Source: JAMLIN01 sp041676645 (GTDB taxonomy: Bacteria; Pseudomonadota; Gammaproteobacteria; Burkholderiales; Burkholderiaceae_E). From it: a DNA stretch of 64,000 nt. The translations under genes were made by a program, and so were the position numbers. Under the pieces are notes generated by a model. That model saw only the letters and a program-made list of their open reading frames with translations, had not been told where the DNA came from and did no database searches. The first letter of the stretch is position 1, and each line of letters starts with the position of its first letter. Positions 55,219 through 64,000 of this stretch are shown here, piece after piece. The DNA lies in NCBI GenBank assembly GCA_041676645.1, contig JBAYRO010000006.1, positions 1 through 64,000 of the forward strand, read 5' to 3'.

Positions 55219-56593
55219 TCGCCTCGCCGTAGAGGTCGTGCTCGTCCGACTCGACGATGCGCACGCTGGCGAACTCCCTCACCCGCAGCCCCGGCGCATC
55301 GTCGAGGATGACACGCCCATCGATCTCCGGCGCATCGGCCGAGGATCTCGCGATGAAGCCGGTGTTGCCGTCGGCATCGCGGATCCGCGCATCGACCAGG
55401 ACCTGGATCTCGCGGCCGACCCAGCGTCGCAGCCGCCGCTCGCTGATGCCCGCCTGCAGTTCCATCAGGCGCTGGCGGCGCTCCTCGCGAAGCTCCTGCG
55501 GGACATGCCCGGCAAGCTCGTTCGCGCTCGCGCCTTCGACCGGCGAATAGGCGAAGCATCCGACCCGGTCGAGCTCGGCCTCCTCGATGAAGTCGAGCAG
55601 ATGCTCGAACTCCTCGTCAGTCTCGCCCGGAAAGCCGGTGATGAACGTGCTGCGAATCGTGAGGTCGGGGCAGATCGATCGCCACTTGCGAATCCGCTCC
55701 ATGTTGGCCTGGCCGCTCGCCGGACGCTTCATCGCCTTCAGGACCCGGGGATGCGAATGCTGGAAAGGCACGTCGAGATAGGGCAGCACCCTGCCCTCGG
55801 CCATCAGCTCGAGGACCTCGTCGACATGGGGATAGGGATAGACATAGTGCAGGCGGACCCAGGCGCCCAGTTCGCCCAGTTCGCGCGCCAGCTCCGTCAT
55901 CCGGGTGCGTACCGGGCGACCGTCGACGAAGCCGGTGCGATAGCGCATGTCGACGCCGTAGGCGCTGGTGTCCTGCGAGACCACCAGCAGTTCCCGACAC
56001 CCGCCATCGACCAGCGCCTTCGCTTCGCGCATCACCTCGCCGATGGGCCGGCTCACGAGCTTGCCGCGCAGCGAGGGGATGATGCAGAAGCTGCACTGGT
56101 GATTGCAGCCCTCGGAGATCTTCAGGTAGGCATAGTGGCGCGGCGTCAGTCGCACGCCGGCAGCCGGCACGAGATCGATGAAGGGATCATGGGGCCGTGC
56201 CAGCTCGCGATGCACATGGGCCATGACCTCCTCGGTCGCATGCGGACCGGTCACGCCCAGCACCTTCGGATGCACCTCGCTCACGAGGGATTCGCCACTG
56301 CTGCCCCGACGGGCGCCCAGGCAGCCGGTGACGATGACGCGGCCGTTCTCGGCGAGCGCCTCCCCGATCGCATCGAGCGACTCGGCAACCGCCTCGTCGA
56401 TGAAACCGCAGGTGTTGACGATCACGAGATCCGACCCGGCGTAGTCGCCGACGATCTCGTAGCCCTCGGCGCGCAACTGGGTCAGGATGCGCTCGGAGTC
56501 GACGGTGGCCTTCGGGCAGCCGAGGGAAACGAAGCCGACGCGCGGTGCCGGCCCGGGGGCGGCACGAGGTTCGGTCTGGGAAACGCTGGCCAT
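55211..56593 (-). CDS. rimO: Ribosomal protein uS12 methylthiotransferase RimO
   Basis: Radical SAM enzyme that adds a methylthio group to an aspartate of ribosomal protein S12. The 460 residues show the N-terminal UPF0004 domain with three Fe-S cysteines (FVSLGCPKATVDSE, VNTCGFI, VTGCLGARR), the radical SAM triad CNHQCSFC (about 153-160), and a C-terminal TRAM domain (about 390-455). The SLGCPKATVDSE beginning separates RimO from MiaB. It converges with serB, 77 bases after phaR on the same strand. Confidence 0.96.
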   Translation of the reverse strand: MASVSQTEPRAAPGPAPRVGFVSLGCPKATVDSERILTQLRAEGYEIVGDYAGSDLVIVNTCGFIDEAVAESLDAIGEALAENGRVIVTGCLGARRGSSGESLVSEVHPKVLGVTGPHATEEVMAHVHRELARPHDPFIDLVPAAGVRLTPRHYAYLKISEGCNHQCSFCIIPSLRGKLVSRPIGEVMREAKALVDGGCRELLVVSQDTSAYGVDMRYRTGFVDGRPVRTRMTELARELGELGAWVRLHYVYPYPHVDEVLELMAEGRVLPYLDVPFQHSHPRVLKAMKRPASGQANMERIRKWRSICPDLTIRSTFITGFPGETDEEFEHLLDFIEEAELDRVGCFAYSPVEGASANELAGHVPQELREERRQRLMELQAGISERRLRRWVGREIQVLVDARIRDADGNTGFIARSSADAPEIDGRVILDDAPGLRVREFASVRIVESDEHDLYGEAIS

Positions 56594-56670
56594 GGGTATT
56601 GCTCGTGGTGGATCCAGAACGGCATCCTACCAACTCCGCCCGGCCCCGGCACGCAGCGGGTGAACAGGCC

Positions 56671-57300
56671 CTACCGCTTGTCCGGTGGCTCCTTGCCCGG
56701 CTCGCGCTCGGGTTCGCGCTCGTCTTCGCCGCCCGGCGTTCCGGCTGCGCCAGGCTGCCCCCCCGGGCCTCCCGGCCCGAAGGGGAAGGTCTGGAACATG
56801 CTGCGGGTCTGGGCCTGCATCTGGTCCTGCATCTGCACGAACAGGTTCTTGCTCTGCTCGATGTAGCTGCTCATCATCGATTGCATCATGGGCGTCTGCA
56901 GTGACAGGAACTGGGTCCACATCTCGGGCGACGGCATGCCCTTGCCGTCGTAGAACCCCCGCGACTGGTCCTGCATGTTGTTCTGGATCTCGACGAAGGC
57001 CTGCATCGATTTCTCGAGATAGGCCCCCATCATGCCCTGCATCGCATGCCCGTAGAAACGGATGATCTGCGCCAGCATCGGCGCGGAGAACAGCGGCGAA
57101 CCACCGGCCTCTTCCTCGAGGATGATCTGCAGCAGGATGCTGCGGGTGAGCTCCTCGTTGGACTTGGCGTCGACGACCCGGAAGTTCTCGTTGTCCAGTA
57201 CCAGCTGCTTGACATCGACAAGCGTGATGTAGGTACTGGTCTGCGTGTCGTACAGACGCCGATTGGGGTACTTCTTGATCAGGCGAGTGGTGTTGCCCAT
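56671..57300 (-). CDS. phaR: Polyhydroxyalkanoate synthesis repressor PhaR
   Basis: Regulator that binds DNA of pha promoters and is titrated away by PHB granules. The 209 residues have the N-terminal DNA-binding domain (LIKKYPNRRLYDTQTSTYITL, residues about 7-27), two PHB-accumulation regulatory domains rich in Met/Gln (about 70-165), and a Gly/Pro/Glu tail. Last gene of phaC-phaB-phaR; GGGAG lies 9 bases before ATG 57300. A likely operator lies at the phaC promoter. Confidence 0.95.
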   Translation of the reverse strand: MGNTTRLIKKYPNRRLYDTQTSTYITLVDVKQLVLDNENFRVVDAKSNEELTRSILLQIILEEEAGGSPLFSAPMLAQIIRFYGHAMQGMMGAYLEKSMQAFVEIQNNMQDQSRGFYDGKGMPSPEMWTQFLSLQTPMMQSMMSSYIEQSKNLFVQMQDQMQAQTRSMFQTFPFGPGGPGGQPGAAGTPGGEDEREPEREPGKEPPDKR

Positions 57301-57353
57301 CTACCGTATCTCCCGGTGTTGCCACCGGCCGCTGCGCCGCCGCTGGCGGTGCA

Positions 57354-58091
57354 TCAGCCCATGTGCAGACCACCATTGAGCGAGAATTCCGCACCGGTGG
57401 CAAAGCCCGCCTCGTCGGACGTCAGCCAGGCGATGATCGATGCGATTTCCTCCGGGTTGCCGAGTCGGCGAACCGGGATCGACGCGACGATCTTCTCGAG
57501 GACGTCTGGCCGCACGGCCCGGACCATGTCGGTCCCGATGTAGCCCGGTGCCACCGTGTTGACGGTGATTCCCTTGGACGCCAGCTCCTGGGCGAGCGCC
57601 ATGGTGAAGCCATGCATGCCGGCCTTGGCCGCCGAATAGTTGGTCTGCCCGAACTGGCCCTTCTCGCCGTTGACCGAGGAGATGTTGACGATCCGGCCCC
57701 AGCCCTTCTCGAGCATGCCGTCGACCACCTGCTTGGTCACGTTGAAGAGCGAATTGAGGTTGGTATCGATGACCGCACGCCAGTCGTCGAGGGACATCTT
57801 GCGAAACACCCCGTCGCGGGTGATCCCGGCGTTGTTGACCACGATATCCGGATTGCCGTGGTCGGCCTTGATCTTGTCGAAGGCCACCTTGGTGGAGTCC
57901 CAGTCGGCCACGTTGCCGACCGAGGCGATGAACTCGTAGCCATCGGCCTTCTGCTCGTCCAGCCATTTCTTGAAATCACGGCTCGGACCGCAGCCCGCGA
58001 TGACGAAATAACCCGTGTCGTGGAGCCGGCGGCACACGGCCGTACCGATGCCACCCATCCCGCCCGTTACATACGCCACTTTCTTGCTCAT
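57354..58091 (-). CDS. phaB: Acetoacetyl-CoA reductase PhaB
   Basis: NADPH-dependent reduction of acetoacetyl-CoA to (R)-3-hydroxybutyryl-CoA, the PHB monomer. The 245-residue short-chain dehydrogenase has the cofactor loop VTGGMGGIGTA (about 8-18), NNAG, and the catalytic Ser-Tyr-Lys in ISSVNGEKGQFGQTNYSAAKAG. The PhaB signature (CGPSRDFKKWLDEQ after the first helix) separates it from FabG. AGGAGAG lies upstream of ATG 58091, 45 bases after phaC. Confidence 0.95.
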   Translation of the reverse strand: MSKKVAYVTGGMGGIGTAVCRRLHDTGYFVIAGCGPSRDFKKWLDEQKADGYEFIASVGNVADWDSTKVAFDKIKADHGNPDIVVNNAGITRDGVFRKMSLDDWRAVIDTNLNSLFNVTKQVVDGMLEKGWGRIVNISSVNGEKGQFGQTNYSAAKAGMHGFTMALAQELASKGITVNTVAPGYIGTDMVRAVRPDVLEKIVASIPVRRLGNPEEIASIIAWLTSDEAGFATGAEFSLNGGLHMG

Positions 58092-58136
58092 ATCGCTCTC
58101 CTGATGAGATTGAGTGGTGGGTAATGCTCGCCAAGA

Positions 58137-59972
58137 TCAATCGGCCCTTTCCTTGACATAGCGCCCGGGAGCTTCCTCGATCGGCCGGTAGGCCGCCGAA
58201 CCCGGCTGCCTCGGCGCGGGCACCTTGCCGCCATCGAAACCGGCAAGCCATTCGGACCATTCGGGCCACCAGCTGCCGGGAACGGATTCGGCTCCGTCGA
58301 GCCATGCCTGGGGATCGTCGGGCAACTCGGGATTGACCCAGTAGTTGCGCTTGTTCGCCGCCGGCGGATTGATCACCCCGGCGATATGACCACTCGCGCC
58401 GAGCAGGAAGCGGGTATCGCCGCCGAGAAGCCGGGTCGAGGCGTAGGCCCCCTGCCAGAGCACGATATGGTCGTCGCGCGAGCCGTAGACGAAGCTGGGC
58501 ACCTCGATGCGACCGAGGTCGACCGGGACGCCCGCGGTCATCAGGCGACCGGGAACGCACAGCTCGTTCTGCAGGTACATGTGCCGGAAATACCATGTGA
58601 ACATCGGGCCCGGCAGGTTGGTCGAGTCGGCGTTCCAGTAGAGCAGGTCGAAGGCCGGCGGCGACTGGCCCTTGAGGTAGTTGCTGACGACGTAGTTCCA
58701 GACCAGGTCGTTGGGCCGCAGTACCGAGAAGGTGCTGGCGAGTTCCTGGCCCCGCATGAGCCCCTTGCGCCCGATCGTCTGCTCGCGCCAGGCGGCGTGC
58801 GCCTCGTCGACGAAGACGCCGAGCACGCCCGGCTCGGAAAAATCGAGCAAGGTCGTCAGCAGGGTCATGGATTCGGCCGGATGCTCGCCGCGGGCGGCCA
58901 GCGTGGCCAGCGCCGTGGCGAGGATCGTGCCGCCGACGCAGAAACCGAGCGTGTTGATCCGGTCCTGGCCGGAAATTTCGCGCACGACGCGAATGGCCTC
59001 GAACATGCCCTGTTCGATGTAGTCGTCCCAGGTGAGATGGGAGAGATCTTCCTTCACGTTGCGCCATGACAGCATGAAGACCGTGTTGCCCTGGGCGACG
59101 GTGTACGCGACCAGCGAATTGGCCGGCTGCAGATCCATGATGTAGAACTTGTTGATGCACGGAGGCACCAACAGGATCGGCCGGGCGGCAACTTCGGGCG
59201 TGCTGGGGCTGTACTGGATGAGCTGGATGAGATCGTTCTCGAAGACCACGTGCCCGGGGGTGGTCGCGACGTTGCGGCCGACCTCGAACGCGGATTCGTC
59301 GGTCTGGGAGATGCGCCCCCGGGCGAGATCGCCGGCGAGATTCTCGAGGCCCGCGCGCAGGCTTTCCCCGCCCGTCTCGTGGAGCAGTCGCTGCGCTTCC
59401 GGATTGGTGACGAGGAAGTTCGCCGGCGACATCGCGTCGACCCACTGCTGCGTCGTGAAACGGATCCGCTCGCGAGCCCTGGCATCGCCATCGACGGAAT
59501 CGGCCAGGCGGGTCAGGAACTCGGCGTTGAGCTCGTACATGGCCGCCATCCAGCCGAAGGGCCCGCCCTCGTGCCAGCTCGGATCCGAGAAGCGCCGGCT
59601 GGCGGGCTCGGGCTTGCCGGCGCCCAGCAGCGATTGCAGCCGGTTCAGGAATTCGCTCTGGAGTTCGGCAAGACGCTGGGGCGCGATGCCGACAGGACCG
59701 ACCGGCGACAGGAAGGGCGACATCGCCTGGGGGTCATCGGCAGGCGATCGCGTGTCCGCAGCCGCTTGCGTGCGTGCTGCCCGCGGCGACTTGCGCGCAT
59801 CGCCGGCGCCGTTCCCGCCCTTGCCGGCGCCACTGGCCCGCTTGCGGCCCGATGATCCGGCGCCCGCTCGCCTGGCGGCGGCCGTTGCGCCGGTGGAGCG
59901 ATCGGCTCCGGCCTTCGCAGCCCGGCCCGCCTTGCCGGCCGGACGTTTCGCGGCTCGACGCTCGTCTGGCAT
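58137..59972 (-). CDS. phaC: Class I poly(3-hydroxyalkanoate) polymerase PhaC
   Basis: Polymerises (R)-3-hydroxybutyryl-CoA into PHB granules. The 611 residues carry the class I catalytic triad: Cys345 in the lipase-like box GFCVGG, Asp501 in YGSRDDHIVLW and His529 in GASGHIAGV; the D-to-H spacing of 28 equals that of Cupriavidus necator. The first 80 or so residues are unusual: a Lys/Arg/Ala/Gly tail (about 19 basic and 7 acidic residues, no aromatic residue) rather than a normal PhaC N-domain. ATG 59972 has a strong ribosome site (AAGGAGGAG, 7-base spacing). First gene of phaC-phaB-phaR; phaA is absent. Confidence 0.96.
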   Translation of the reverse strand: MPDERRAAKRPAGKAGRAAKAGADRSTGATAAARRAGAGSSGRKRASGAGKGGNGAGDARKSPRAARTQAAADTRSPADDPQAMSPFLSPVGPVGIAPQRLAELQSEFLNRLQSLLGAGKPEPASRRFSDPSWHEGGPFGWMAAMYELNAEFLTRLADSVDGDARARERIRFTTQQWVDAMSPANFLVTNPEAQRLLHETGGESLRAGLENLAGDLARGRISQTDESAFEVGRNVATTPGHVVFENDLIQLIQYSPSTPEVAARPILLVPPCINKFYIMDLQPANSLVAYTVAQGNTVFMLSWRNVKEDLSHLTWDDYIEQGMFEAIRVVREISGQDRINTLGFCVGGTILATALATLAARGEHPAESMTLLTTLLDFSEPGVLGVFVDEAHAAWREQTIGRKGLMRGQELASTFSVLRPNDLVWNYVVSNYLKGQSPPAFDLLYWNADSTNLPGPMFTWYFRHMYLQNELCVPGRLMTAGVPVDLGRIEVPSFVYGSRDDHIVLWQGAYASTRLLGGDTRFLLGASGHIAGVINPPAANKRNYWVNPELPDDPQAWLDGAESVPGSWWPEWSEWLAGFDGGKVPAPRQPGSAAYRPIEEAPGRYVKERAD

Positions 59973-60009
59973 GGGCGTCTCCTCCTTTCGCAGACAATAT
60001 GTGAAACCC

Positions 60010-60025
60010 TGCAGTCCATTCTGCA
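60010..60025. promoter_or_regulatory. Candidate PhaR operator at the phaC promoter
   Basis: TGCAG-N6-CTGCA is a perfect inverted repeat covering the phaC -10. PhaR proteins are known to bind TGC-rich sites near pha promoters; a match to this organism's site is inferred. Confidence 0.45.
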
Positions 60026-60045
60026 TTGCGGCAAGCATTTGTCAA
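60018..60045 (-). promoter_or_regulatory. phaC sigma70 promoter
   Basis: On the minus strand, -35 TTGACA (60040-60045, perfect), a 16-base spacer and -10 CAGAAT (60018-60023, four of six). Transcription would start about 40 bases before the phaC ATG. Confidence 0.65.
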
Positions 60046-60077
60046 TTGAAACGAATCGAAGCTCCGGGTGAACCCTC

Positions 60078-60335
60078 ATGACACGGCTCATCGTCGCGAT
60101 CGGCTGGATGTACGTGGTGGTGTTGATGGCCGCCACCCAGGACGGCTGGCTGGCCGCCATCGGCACCCTCGTCTTCTACGGCCTGCTGCCGCTCGGCGTG
60201 GTGCTCTACCTGCTGGGCACGGCCGCCCGAGCCAGGCGTCGTCGCATGACGACGGGCCGTGATCCGGCGATGCTTGCGGCCGATGCGCGCGGCACCGGGC
60301 CCGATTCAGGCCCGGGCGGGCGCGAGCCAGATTAG
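60078..60335 (+). CDS. Small conserved membrane protein
   Basis: An 85-residue protein with two hydrophobic segments (about residues 4-18 and 25-47) separated by the short loop ATQDGW, then a basic, probably cytoplasmic, tail (RARRRRMTTGRDP). I recall similar short proteins beside phaC in betaproteobacteria, but no function is known. It is divergent from phaC, and its last 30 bases overlap the end of pgeF on the other strand. Confidence 0.75.
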   Translation: MTRLIVAIGWMYVVVLMAATQDGWLAAIGTLVFYGLLPLGVVLYLLGTAARARRRRMTTGRDPAMLAADARGTGPDSGPGGREPD

Positions 60336-61114
60336 CGAAGCCATGCGCCCGCACTGGCCGTCGCGACGATAGGAATAGAAGCGCGCCGGATCGGCGACAG
60401 TGCACAGCCCGCTCGGGACGATCGCCGATACCCCGGCAGCGACGAGCCGGTGCATCGCGAGCGACGGCAGGTCGGCAAGCCATTTGCCGGGCATCCCCGC
60501 CCGCGGACGGAAATGGACGGCGGCGCCGGGATCCCGTCCGACGAACGCCTGACGGACATCGTCGCCCACCTCGAAGGCATCGGGCCCGATTCCCGGTCCG
60601 ATCCAGGCATGCAGGCTCGCCGGCGAAGCCCCGAGCGCGAGCATCGATTCGACCGTGGCCTCGAGCACGCCGCCGGCAAGGCCGCGCCACCCCGCATGGG
60701 CCGCGCCGACCACACGCCGCCGCGAATCGGCGAACAATACCGGCAGGCAATCGGCGGTCTGGATCGCGAGCACGCAGGCCGGGCGGTCGGACACCATCGC
60801 ATCGGCGACCGGCGGCACGCAATCGCCATCCGGGCTTCGCTCGACATGCAGCACATCGCATCCGTGCACCTGCCGCAGCCAGACCGGCGCGGAAGGCAGG
60901 AAACGGCGCAGGCGGGCCCGGTTCGCCGCGACCGCCGCCGGATCGTCGCCGCAACCCATGCCGAGATTGAGCCCGCCCGAAGCGCCGTCCGCAAGCCCCC
61001 AGGGCCCGCTGCTCAGGCCGCCGCCGCGGGTCGTCGAGAATGCGCGAACCCAATCCGGCGCGCCCCAGTCGGGAAGCAGCATCAGCATCGCCTGCTCCAT
61101 CGGTTCGATCTCCT

Positions 61115-61118
<4 letters not shown>
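60306..61118 (-). CDS. pgeF: Peptidoglycan editing factor PgeF (YfiH family)
   Basis: Multicopper-oxidase-like fold protein formerly called laccase domain. PgeF hydrolyses mis-incorporated L-Ser-containing UDP-MurNAc intermediates, and relatives act on purine nucleosides. The 270 residues have the metal ligands in VWLRQVHGCDV (His), QTADCLPVLF (Cys) and GAAHAGWRGLAGGVLE (His). ATG 61118 overlaps the rluD stop (ATGA); ATG 61100 has a good AAGGAG 9 bases upstream and may be the true start. The rluD-pgeF order opposite bamD is common in proteobacteria. Confidence 0.93.
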
Positions 61119-62158
<1,040 letters not shown>

Positions 62159-62167
62159 GGCACCGAG

Positions 62168-62980
62168 ATGAACACGTCCGTACTGCGACGACCACTGGCA
62201 CTCGTCCTTGTCGCGCTCGCCGTGCTGCTCGCCGGCTGCCAGACGGGGCGCGAACCCGACCCCACGATCGGCTGGACGCCCGATCGATTGTATGCCGAGG
62301 CCAAGGACGAGATCGCCTCGGGCAACTTCGGCGAAGCGATCAACTACCTGCAGAAGCTCGAATCGCGCTATCCGTTCGGTCGCTGGGCGCAGCAGGCCCA
62401 GCTGGAGCTGATCTACGCCCAGTACAAGGACAACGAGCGCGCCCTCGCGCTGGCGGCGGCCGATCGCTTCATCCGGCTCCATCCCAATCATCCGGCCCTC
62501 GACTACGTCCACTACATGAAGGGCCTGGTCAACTTCAACGACCAGAGCGGACTGCTGGCCAACCTCGGCGGACAGGATCTCTCCGAGCGCGACCTCGCCG
62601 CATCCCGCGCCGCCTTCGACTCCTTCCGCCAGGTGGTCGAACAGTACCCGGAGAGCAAGTACGCCAGCGATTCGCGCGACCGGATGGCCTATCTCGTCAA
62701 TGCGATGGCGGCCGGCGAAGTGCATATCGCGCGCTACTACTACGAACGCGGCGCCTACATCGCGGCGGCCAACCGGGCGCAGTCCGCGGTCCGCCAGTAC
62801 CAGCGGACGCCCGCCATCGAGGAAGCGCTCTACATCATGTACCGCGCCTACGAGGAACTCGGCATGGATGAACTGCGCGACAACGCCAGGCGAGTCCTGC
62901 TCGCGAACTTCCCCGAAAGCGAGCTGATGGAAAACGGCTTCCCTCGCGAGAACCGCCGCTGGTGGCAGGTCTGGCGCTAG
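62168..62980 (+). CDS. bamD: Outer-membrane assembly lipoprotein BamD
   Basis: Essential lipoprotein of the BAM complex, which inserts beta-barrel proteins into the outer membrane. The 270-residue protein has a signal peptide ending in the lipobox LLAG-C (Cys24) and five tetratricopeptide repeats (about 40-250), starting with LYAEAKDEIASGNFGEAINYLQKLESRYPFG. I start at ATG 62168; ATG 62153 would add MHGTE and overlap the rluD start. The TAG stop lies inside the left arm of a 19-base inverted repeat. Confidence 0.95.
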   Translation: MNTSVLRRPLALVLVALAVLLAGCQTGREPDPTIGWTPDRLYAEAKDEIASGNFGEAINYLQKLESRYPFGRWAQQAQLELIYAQYKDNERALALAAADRFIRLHPNHPALDYVHYMKGLVNFNDQSGLLANLGGQDLSERDLAASRAAFDSFRQVVEQYPESKYASDSRDRMAYLVNAMAAGEVHIARYYYERGAYIAAANRAQSAVRQYQRTPAIEEALYIMYRAYEELGMDELRDNARRVLLANFPESELMENGFPRENRRWWQVWR

Positions 62981-63023
62981 ACACCATGGTCGCCCGGGTC
63001 ATGGCGGGCGACCATGGTGTCTA
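62978..63023. terminator. 19-base inverted repeat holding the stop codons of bamD and dinG
   Basis: Arm 62978-62996 (TAGACACCATGGTCGCCCG) pairs perfectly with 63005-63023 around an 8-base loop. The first three bases are the bamD stop; on the other strand the other arm begins with the dinG stop. The stem is strong and symmetrical, suited to end transcription in both directions, but no T-run follows on either side. Confidence 0.75.
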
Positions 63024-64000
63024 AGCCCTTCCCTGCTCGATGAAGCCGACGACCTCGTCGACCGACCGGGCCAGCCCGAATGGCGGCAGGCTGCGCAGCA
63101 GGATCCTGCCGTAGGGCCGTGACACGAGACGCCGGTCGCCGATCACGAGCACGCCGCGATCGGTCTCGGAGCGGATCAGCCTGCCGACGCCCTGCTTGAG
63201 TGACATCGCCGCCTCGGGCAACTGCAGCTCGCGAAACGGATCCCCGCCGCGAGCGCGCAGCGCTTCGGCCCGGGCCCGGACCACGGGGTCGTCCGGCGGC
63301 GCGAAGGGCAACTTGTCGATGACGACGAGCGATAGCTGGCTGCCGGGCACATCCACCCCCTCCCAGAAGCTGGCGCTGCCCACGAGCACCGGCGCCGCCG
63401 CATTGCGAAAGCGTTCGATCAGCACTGCCCGTGGCGCGCTGCCCTGGACCATGAGCTCGAGCTGCGACGCGATCCCCTGGCCCAGCAGCTCGGCCATGCG
63501 CGCGACCATGCGCAGGCTGGTGCACAGCACGAAGGCCCGGCCCCGGTTGGCGAGAAGCAGCGGAACGATGGTGTCCGCAAGCTCGCGGGCAAAGCTCTCG
63601 GCCGCCGGCTCCGCGATGCGCTCGGGCACGAACAGCCGGGTGTTGGCTCCATAGTCGAAGGGGCTCGGCCAGCAACGGGTAGCGGCATCCTCCAGGCCGA
63701 GTGCGCGCTGGAAATGGCCGAATTCGCCACCGACGGTGAGCGTCGCCGAAACGAAGATCCAGGCCCGGGGACTGGCCTGGCGATGGCGTCGGAACTGGCC
63801 GGCAACCGACAGCGGGCTTGCGTGCAGCGCCACCCCCAACCGACGGATGTCCGCCCAGAGGACGGCCGGGCCGGCCGTATCGGGGGATTCGACGCCATCC
63901 TCGTCAGGGTTCGTCGACGCCGGCTCGAGCAGCGCGAGCAGCCAGGCGCGCAGGCGCTGCGCAAGCTGCGCCGCGCGGGGCTCCAGGCGGCCGAGGTCGC
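63021..64000 (-). CDS. dinG: DinG/YoaA-type DNA helicase (N-terminus beyond window)
   Basis: XPD-like superfamily 2 DNA helicase. Only the C-terminal 325 residues are here; the frame is open at the right edge, so Walker A, the Fe-S cysteines and DEAH box lie outside. Visible motifs are WIFVSATLTVGGEFGHFQ (motif III), VLVGSASFWEGVDVPG (motif V) and KQGVGRLIRSETDRGVLVIGDRR (motif VI, arginine finger). The form is nearer YoaA/DinG than RecQ-type helicases; the exact subgroup is uncertain. The stop lies in the inverted repeat shared with bamD. Confidence 0.88.
   Translation of the reverse strand, partial: DLGRLEPRAAQLAQRLRAWLLALLEPASTNPDEDGVESPDTAGPAVLWADIRRLGVALHASPLSVAGQFRRHRQASPRAWIFVSATLTVGGEFGHFQRALGLEDAATRCWPSPFDYGANTRLFVPERIAEPAAESFARELADTIVPLLLANRGRAFVLCTSLRMVARMAELLGQGIASQLELMVQGSAPRAVLIERFRNAAAPVLVGSASFWEGVDVPGSQLSLVVIDKLPFAPPDDPVVRARAEALRARGGDPFRELQLPEAAMSLKQGVGRLIRSETDRGVLVIGDRRLVSRPYGRILLRSLPPFGLARSVDEVVGFIEQGRA

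Overview
The window is GC-rich, tightly packed chromosomal DNA. Gene content and order point to a betaproteobacterium, probably Burkholderiales; I place it no more finely than that. The grounds are smc-zipA-ligA, dapC-dapD-pilU-arsC-like-dapE-prmB, tig-clpP-clpX-lon-hupB-tRNAs-ppiD, alr-radA beside lplT, tsaB-rimI-UDG, and a phaC-phaB-phaR polyhydroxybutyrate (PHB) operon. I see no prophage, insertion sequence, CRISPR array or rRNA. No gap exceeds 300 bases; the largest is 277 bases, between clpX and lon. Many genes overlap by ATGA, GTGA or TGATG at stop/start junctions, so translational coupling is common.

Layout. 1-6.8 kb (-): smc, zipA and ligA (ligA cut by the left edge). 7.0-16.0 kb (+): queF, then the lysine/diaminopimelate run dapC-dapD-pilU-arsC-like-dapE-prmB, an ABC-F protein and a phosphopantetheinyl transferase. 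16.1-20.1 kb (+): 3-hydroxyacyl-CoA dehydrogenase, APH-fold kinase and acyl-CoA dehydrogenase, which look like a two-gene version of ACAD10/11 for 4-hydroxyacyl-CoA breakdown. 20.2-21.8 kb: a DUF1178 gene and mnmH (selU). 21.9-30.8 kb (-): tRNA-Leu, tig, clpP, clpX, lon (with a sigma32-like promoter), hupB, tRNA-Val, tRNA-Asp and ppiD. 30.8-35.1 kb (-): an RND efflux pair, divergent from hpnCDE (squalene synthesis, 35.2-38.3 kb, +). 38.3-42.2 kb: radA and alr (-), lplT (+). 42.2-44.6 kb (-): family 4 UDG, rimI, tsaB and a small secreted protein. 44.7-49.5 kb (+): ompR-envZ, then rubrerythrin, a CCG-domain Fe-S protein and DUF3501. 49.6-50.8 kb (-): ispD-ispF. 50.8-55.2 kb (+): mfd-serB. 55.2-60.0 kb (-): rimO, phaR, phaB, phaC. 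60.1-64 kb: a small membrane protein (+), rluD-pgeF (-), bamD (+) and dinG (-, cut by the right edge).

How the parts fit. Most genes are core functions: chromosome structure and repair (smc, ligA, radA, mfd, UDG, dinG, HU), proteostasis (tig, clpPX, lon, ppiD, bamD), tRNA, ribosome and translation-factor modification (queF, mnmH, tsaB, rimI, rimO, prmB, rluD), cell wall precursors (dap genes, alr), isoprenoids (ispD, ispF feeding hpnCDE) and carbon storage (pha). The most interesting parts are the kinase/acyl-CoA dehydrogenase pair, the rubrerythrin/Fe-S/DUF3501 trio, a polycationic N-terminal tail on PhaC, and several perfect inverted repeats at convergent gene ends.
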